Assembly (NCBI GenBank): GCA_001805885.1
Contig: MHHC01000001.1
Location: 1-10,214, forward strand
DNA: 10,214 bases
Direction of reading: 5' to 3'
Origin: Omnitrophica WOR_2 bacterium RIFCSPLOWO2_12_FULL_51_24
GTDB taxonomy: Bacteria > Omnitrophota > Gorgyraeia > Pluralincolimonadales > Pluralincolimonadaceae
How positions within the stretch are numbered: the first letter of the stretch is position 1; each line of letters begins with the position of its first letter. Below are positions 6,328-10,214 of this stretch, in pieces. The translations under genes and the position numbers were made by a program. The notes beneath the pieces are model-generated. The model did not search any database and was not told the DNA's origin. It saw only the letters and a program-made list of their open reading frames with translations.

Positions 6328-8445
6328 ATGAGCTCAGATGGTCTGGATAAGCTATTTAGCCCCCGTTCCATCGCCATAATCGGCGCATCCCAAAAAGAAG
6401 GCAAGATAGGCCACGACGTACTCCTAAACATCAAGGAATTCGGATACAAGGGCAGGATCTATCCCATAAACCCGAAGGACACCGAGGTGATGGGATTCAA
6501 GGCTTATCCTTCGGTCCTCGACGTAAAAGAGGATATCGACCTCGCCGTTTTCGCTATACCAGCCCCGTCCGTGATCGAGGTGATAAAGGAATGCGGCAAG
6601 AAAGGCATCAAGGCCGCGATAGTAATAACGGCCGGTTTCAAGGAGACGGGTCCGGAGGGCAGGAAGCTCGAATTAGAGCTTGCCGAGACCGCAAGGAGCT
6701 ACGGGATAAAGGTGCTCGGTCCGAACTGTCTGGGCTTCATCGATACGGCCTCAAAGGTGAATGCCTCTTTCGCCGGCGTATCCCCGCTTACGGGAGATAT
6801 CGCTTTCTTCTCTCAGTCCGGCGCGCTCTGCGCGGCTATCCTAGACTGGGCGGTCAAAGAGAATATAGGATTTTCCAAGTTTATAAGCTTGGGGAATAAA
6901 GCCGATATCTCCGAGATTACGCTTTTGAAGGCCCTGGGAGATGATCCCGATACTAAGGTAATATTGGGCTATATAGAGGACGTAAAAGACGGCAGTGAAT
7001 TCATGCGCGTAGCTAAAGAAGTTACCGCGAAGAAACCCGTAATAATATGCAAATCCGGCGGGACGAAGGCCGGCGCCAAGGCCGCATCGAGCCATACCGG
7101 AAGCCTGGCAGGCTCGGAGGTTGCTTTTGACGCTGCGTTCGCACAGACAGGCATAATACGCGCCGCCACCATCGAAGACCTCTTTGATTATGCCGTCGCT
7201 TTCTCGTATCAAAAACTTCCGCAGGGCGTGAATCTCGCGATAATAACGAACGCCGGAGGCCCGGGCATCATAGCCGCGGACGCGGTAGAGCGTTCCTCCG
7301 ACGCAAAAGTAGCTCCGATAAGCAAAGAGACGGTAGATTATTTGAGGGGTTCGCTTCCTCGGGGCGCCGCTCTCAACAACCCCGTCGACGTAATGGGAGA
7401 TGCTGATGACCAAAGGTATAAGACGGCCGTAGATGCGGTGCTGAAGGATCCTAATGTGAATGGAGCCATCGTGATATTGACACCGCAGAGCAACAGCAGG
7501 ATAAAAGAGACCGCAGAAGTCCTCGCCGGGAATAAGAGGGAGAAACCCATATTCACGAGTTTCATCGGCGGGCATCTGGTCGAAAAAGGGATAACGGTCC
7601 TCCGGGATAGCAAGATACCGAATTACCGTTTCCCGGAACGCGCCATCTCGTCTTTCAATGTGATGGTCAAACACAAGAAGATGCTTGATCTTCCGAAGGA
7701 GGGATTTAAGACCTTTGCGGTAAATAAGGATAAGGTGAAGAAGATTATCGACGAAGCGGTAAAATCCGGGCAGAAAGAGATACCCGAATATACGGCCCGG
7801 GATATAATCGAAAGCTACGGCTTCAGGCTGCCGAAGGGCGTCCTCGCCAAGGATGCGGCTGAGGCGCAATCGTCCGCGGAGAAGATAGGTTATCCGGTCG
7901 TGATGAAGATAGCCTCGCCAGATATCCTTCATAAATCCGATGTCGGCGGAGTAAAAGTAGGGCTCAAGGATCCGAGAGAAGTTGAGGCCGCTTTTAATGA
8001 GATGGTAAAGAAGGCAAAAGCGGCGGCGCCAAATGCCGGCATACTCGGCGTCCTTATCCAGGAGATGATAAGCGGCGGCAAAGAGGTTATCCTCGGAATG
8101 ATGAAAGACCCGCAGTTCGGGCCGATGCTGATGTTCGGCCTAGGGGGCATATATGTTGAAGTGCTCAAGGACGTCAGTTTCAGGATCGCCCCCATCCTGC
8201 CACGCGAGGCGTCAGAGATGATAGATTCGATAAAATCGGTCGAACTACTTAAAGGCGCGCGCGGCGAAAAACCGGTAGATATCGACTCGATAAAAGAAGG
8301 ATTGTTAAGGCTTTCCCAATTGGTCGTTGATTTCCCGGTAATTAAAGAACTGGACATAAATCCGCTTAATGTTTTCCCGGCTGACGGTAAAGGCGGCTGC
8401 GTGGCGATAGATGCCAGGATAAGCATAGAACTAGAAAAATATTAG
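6328..8445 (+). CDS. acd: ADP-forming acetate-CoA ligase (acetyl-CoA synthetase), fused alpha-beta
   Basis: A 705-residue cytoplasmic NDP-forming acyl-CoA ligase that converts acetyl-CoA + ADP + Pi to acetate + ATP + CoA (reversible), conserving energy at the end of fermentation. Domains in order: CoA-binding (SIAIIGASQKEGKIGHDVLL, about 14-33; LGPNCLGF, about 130-137), succinyl-CoA-ligase-like (FFSQSGALC onward), then a linker and a C-terminal ATP-grasp domain (TARDIIESYGFRLPKG at about 489 onward). Two residues define the family: His256 in SSHTGSLAGS, and His535 in the ATP-grasp sequence SPDILHKSDVGGV. They match the two phospho-histidines reported for the alpha and beta subunits of the Pyrococcus furiosus enzyme. 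Here alpha and beta are fused in that order. There is no C-terminal GNAT domain, so this is not a Pat-type lysine acetyltransferase. Other short acyl-CoAs are possible substrates. It leads the operon, and its stop codon directly abuts the gcvT start. Confidence 0.9.
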   Translation: MSSDGLDKLFSPRSIAIIGASQKEGKIGHDVLLNIKEFGYKGRIYPINPKDTEVMGFKAYPSVLDVKEDIDLAVFAIPAPSVIEVIKECGKKGIKAAIVITAGFKETGPEGRKLELELAETARSYGIKVLGPNCLGFIDTASKVNASFAGVSPLTGDIAFFSQSGALCAAILDWAVKENIGFSKFISLGNKADISEITLLKALGDDPDTKVILGYIEDVKDGSEFMRVAKEVTAKKPVIICKSGGTKAGAKAASSHTGSLAGSEVAFDAAFAQTGIIRAATIEDLFDYAVAFSYQKLPQGVNLAIITNAGGPGIIAADAVERSSDAKVAPISKETVDYLRGSLPRGAALNNPVDVMGDADDQRYKTAVDAVLKDPNVNGAIVILTPQSNSRIKETAEVLAGNKREKPIFTSFIGGHLVEKGITVLRDSKIPNYRFPERAISSFNVMVKHKKMLDLPKEGFKTFAVNKDKVKKIIDEAVKSGQKEIPEYTARDIIESYGFRLPKGVLAKDAAEAQSSAEKIGYPVVMKIASPDILHKSDVGGVKVGLKDPREVEAAFNEMVKKAKAAAPNAGILGVLIQEMISGGKEVILGMMKDPQFGPMLMFGLGGIYVEVLKDVSFRIAPILPREASEMIDSIKSVELLKGARGEKPVDIDSIKEGLLRLSQLVVDFPVIKELDINPLNVFPADGKGGCVAIDARISIELEKY

Positions 8446-9591
8446 ATGATCTCCACTGAAGACAGAAAGACCCCCCTATATGAGGCGCATAAAAGCCTCA
8501 ACGCCAAAATAGTATCTTTCCACGGCTGGCTTCTTCCGATACAGTACACGAGTATTATCGAAGAACATAACGCGACGCGCACAAGGGCCGGCCTTTTCGA
8601 CATTTCGCATCTCGGAAAACTTGAGATAAGCGGAAAAGACCCAAAGGCCTTTCTCCAGAGACTTTTCACTAACAATATAGAGAAGGCCCTTCCCGGAAAG
8701 ATAGTATATTCGCCGCTCTGCAATGAAAACGGCGGGATACTTGACGACGTATTCATCTATAATGCAGGCGATAGGTATATACTTATCACCAACGCCGCGA
8801 CATTCGAAAAGGACCTCGCCTGGATCAAGAAGAACTGTTCCCTCACCCTCCCCTCTCCCCAAGGGGGAGAGGGTAAGGGTGAGGGGGTAGTCATAAAAGA
8901 TATAAATGATGCATTCGGAGGGATAGCGATCCAGGGGCCCGCTTCTCAGCAGATATTGTCGAAACTATGCGAGGCCGACCTTAGCCGGCTTAAACACCGC
9001 CATTTCATCGAGACTAAGGTCGACGGTTTTTATGCCCTCCTCTCAAGAAGCGGATACACCGGAGAGGACGGATTCGAGATCTTCATACCGGCAGATGCGA
9101 GCATAAAGATCTGGAACGATATTTTAGAGGCGGGCAAAGGATACGGCCTTATTCCGGCAGGGTTGGGAGCGAGAGACACCCTGAGGCTTGAGGCGGGATG
9201 TCCGCTTTATGGCGTAGATACCGACGAGACGAAGACACCGTTAGAGTCGGGGCTGGAGAGGGCGGTGGATTTCAATAAGGATTTCATCGGCAAAAAGGCG
9301 ATGCTCGAGAAGAAGCAGAGGGGCTTAAAAGAGATATTAGCGGCCTTCAAAATGATTGACAAGGCGATCCCGCGCACCGGATATGCAATAGAAAAAGACG
9401 GCAGGAAAATAGGAATAGTCACAAGCGGGACATATTCGCCGACATTAAAAGAAAATATCGGCTTCGGTTATGTCAGCCCGGATAATTCCAAAGCCGGCGA
9501 CACATTTGATGTGATCATTCACGGCGAGAAGAAGAAGGCCGTCGTTGTAGAGGCGCCATTTTACCGCCGCACCAGATTGGTGCGGGGTTAG
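8446..9591 (+). CDS. gcvT: Aminomethyltransferase, glycine cleavage system T protein
   Basis: A 381-residue T protein. It transfers the methylene group from the aminomethyl arm of lipoylated H protein to tetrahydrofolate, releasing ammonia and regenerating dihydrolipoyl-H. Visible signatures are FHGWLLPIQY, AGLFDISHLGKLEISG, GGILDDVFIY (96-105, with Asp100/Asp101 at the essential folate-binding aspartate), IAIQGPAS, RSGYTGEDGFEIF, AGLGARDTLRLEAGCPLYG (GLGARDTLRLE block) and TSGTYSPTLKENIGFGYV near the C-terminus. Length is slightly over the usual 360-370 because of an extra stretch, S132-G147, made by an in-frame palindromic repeat. Without it the sequence joins DLAWIKKN to VVIKDINDAFGGIAIQGP as in other GcvTs. 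All conserved blocks remain, so it is probably active, though the loop sits in the folate-binding domain. Its ATG directly follows the ligase stop codon (zero spacing), with 16 bases to gcvH. Confidence 0.93.
   Translation: MISTEDRKTPLYEAHKSLNAKIVSFHGWLLPIQYTSIIEEHNATRTRAGLFDISHLGKLEISGKDPKAFLQRLFTNNIEKALPGKIVYSPLCNENGGILDDVFIYNAGDRYILITNAATFEKDLAWIKKNCSLTLPSPQGGEGKGEGVVIKDINDAFGGIAIQGPASQQILSKLCEADLSRLKHRHFIETKVDGFYALLSRSGYTGEDGFEIFIPADASIKIWNDILEAGKGYGLIPAGLGARDTLRLEAGCPLYGVDTDETKTPLESGLERAVDFNKDFIGKKAMLEKKQRGLKEILAAFKMIDKAIPRTGYAIEKDGRKIGIVTSGTYSPTLKENIGFGYVSPDNSKAGDTFDVIIHGEKKKAVVVEAPFYRRTRLVRG
8840..8885. repeat. 46-bp palindromic element inserted in frame in gcvT
   Basis: The left arm begins CCCTCACCCT and the right arm ends AGGGTGAGGG. 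The arms pair as 10 bp, a 1x2 internal loop (8850 against 8874-8875), then another 10 bp, capped by a 3-base AAG loop (8861-8863). Base composition is strongly arm-asymmetric (all C/T then all G/A apart from a few bases), unlike the gene around it. Translated, it gives the low-complexity peptide SLTLPSPQGGEGKGEG. I recall similar CCCTCACCCT-type palindromes scattered through many bacterial genomes, sometimes inside genes, comparable in principle to Rickettsia palindromic elements. No other copy is visible in this window. Confidence 0.85.
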
Positions 9592-9607
9592 ACAGGAGAA
9601 AAAGATA

Positions 9608-9997
9608 ATGGTCGATCTGGAGAAACTGCGTTTTACGAAGACACATGAATGGCTGAGGGTCGAGGGGGATACCGGTTACGTAGGGATAACCGACCATGCG
9701 CAAAAAGAGATAACTGATGTAGTCTTCGTCGAACTCCCTAAGGTCGGCTGCGAGGTCGCTAAGGCGGGGGAAGCGGCTGTCGTCGAATCGGTCAAGGCCG
9801 CGTTCTCGATATACGCGCCGGTTTCCGGAAAGATCGTAAAGTCCAACGGCGCTGTGGAAAAAGACCCTTCGCTTGTCAATAAGTCACCCTATGAGGAAGG
9901 CTGGTTCTTCGCGATAGAGATAAAAGACAGATCGGAAATAGATTCCCTGATGACGCAGAAGGATTACCTCGAATTCATAAAGACCGGAGCGCATTGA
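9608..9997 (+). CDS. gcvH: Glycine cleavage system H protein
   Basis: A 129-residue lipoyl-carrier protein of normal length. The lipoylation site is Lys63 in VVESVKAAFSIYAPVSGKI (the ESVKA motif), and the conserved opening THEWLRVEGDTGYVGITDHAQ (residue 12 onward) is present. The lipoyl arm shuttles the aminomethyl group from P protein to T protein and is re-oxidised by the lipoamide dehydrogenase L protein, which is not encoded here. The C-terminal EEGWFFAIEIKD and LMTQKDYLEFI stretches are also typical. The Shine-Dalgarno AGGAGA (9594-9599) lies 8 bases upstream of the ATG. The gene sits between gcvT and gcvPA in the usual order. A plain GcvH rather than a lipoate-relay variant is most likely because the full T-H-P set is adjacent. 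Confidence 0.96.
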   Translation: MVDLEKLRFTKTHEWLRVEGDTGYVGITDHAQKEITDVVFVELPKVGCEVAKAGEAAVVESVKAAFSIYAPVSGKIVKSNGAVEKDPSLVNKSPYEEGWFFAIEIKDRSEIDSLMTQKDYLEFIKTGAH

Positions 9998-9998
9998 T

Positions 9999-10214
9999 TT
10001 GAAATACTCGCCGCACACGGATAAAGACAAAAAAGAGATGCTCGGAGCGATAGGGGCGGCATCCTCCGAGGAGCTTTTCAAAGCCATCCCGAAGGAATTA
10101 CGCATACAAAAGCTTGACCTCCCCGAAGGCATCTCAGAACTCGAATTAAAAAAGCTTATACTCGAAAAGACCGGAAAAAATTATTCCACGCAGAAACTGA
10201 ATTCTTTTTTGGGC
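9999..10214 (+). CDS. gcvPA: Glycine dehydrogenase (decarboxylating) subunit 1, N-terminal part
   Basis: An open frame of 72 codons runs to the right edge, starting at a TTG (9999-10001). It reads (M)KYSPHTDKDKKEMLGAIGAASSEEL and so on, ending NSFLG. The pattern Y-x-P-H-T-x-x-D-x-x-x-M-L-x-x-I-G, then S-x-x-E-L-F-x-x-I-P-x-E-L-R, then SFLG, is the standard N-terminus of the split P-protein subunit gcvPA, found where GcvP is encoded as two genes. The PLP-binding lysine belongs to the other subunit, GcvPB, expected just downstream. GGAG at 9986-9989 supplies the Shine-Dalgarno at 9-base spacing, and only one base separates the gcvH stop from the TTG. The next in-frame ATG (10038) would remove the conserved PHT start, so TTG is preferred. 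Confidence 0.92.
   Translation, partial: MKYSPHTDKDKKEMLGAIGAASSEELFKAIPKELRIQKLDLPEGISELELKKLILEKTGKNYSTQKLNSFLG

Noticed and set aside
6841..7932. Long minus-strand open frame (363 codons) opposite the acetate-CoA ligase
   Set aside because: It lies wholly within a well-supported gene on the other strand. Its translation is Arg/Tyr/Gly/Leu-rich with no recognisable motif, and it has no convincing start site, so it is a codon-bias shadow.

Overview
The window is a gene-dense bacterial chromosome segment with moderate GC. It holds ten genes, two of them cut by the window edges, and no gene-free stretch longer than about 110 bases. The codon style (frequent ATA, AGG and GAG), a split glycine decarboxylase (gcvPA type), a fused alpha-beta ADP-forming acetate-CoA ligase and an archaeal-type glycogen debranching enzyme suggest an uncultured anaerobic or fermentative lineage. 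Candidatus Omnitrophota or a related PVC-associated group is my best guess. That assignment is an impression at low confidence; no marker gene here settles it.

Layout. On the minus strand, 2-664 is the N-terminal part of an RlmI-type 23S rRNA cytosine methyltransferase that runs off the left edge. Diverging from it is an MFS transporter (732-2039). The short gap between them holds two back-to-back promoters that appear to share one -35 hexamer, and both predicted transcripts start at or within a few bases of the ATG. Next comes a cluster with its own promoter: a DUF151 bifunctional-nuclease-family protein (2119-2628), a GH133-type glycogen debranching enzyme (2630-4642), a six-TM sensor histidine kinase (4639-5844) and a single-domain response regulator (5859-6218). 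Spacing is 1 nt, a 4-nt ATGA overlap and 14 nt, so these four genes probably form one transcript.

After a small hairpin and a good sigma70-type promoter (6258-6286) comes a second operon: ADP-forming acetate-CoA ligase (6328-8445), gcvT (8446-9591), gcvH (9608-9997) and the start of gcvPA (9999 to the right edge). GcvT, GcvH and GcvP together oxidise glycine to CO2, ammonia, NADH and methylene-tetrahydrofolate. The ligase makes ATP while releasing acetate from acetyl-CoA. Their tight coupling suggests that amino-acid or one-carbon metabolism is linked to acetate formation.

The most striking structural feature is a 46-bp near-perfect palindrome inside gcvT. It is in frame and adds about 16 Gly/Pro-rich residues to the protein, and it looks like a dispersed palindromic repeat that invaded a coding gene. 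The histidine kinase is also unusual: the residue directly after its phospho-accepting His is Ala instead of the usual acidic residue, and it has a CxxC/HxH loop between its last two membrane helices. I found no rRNA, tRNA, CRISPR array, insertion sequence or obviously novel multi-gene system.
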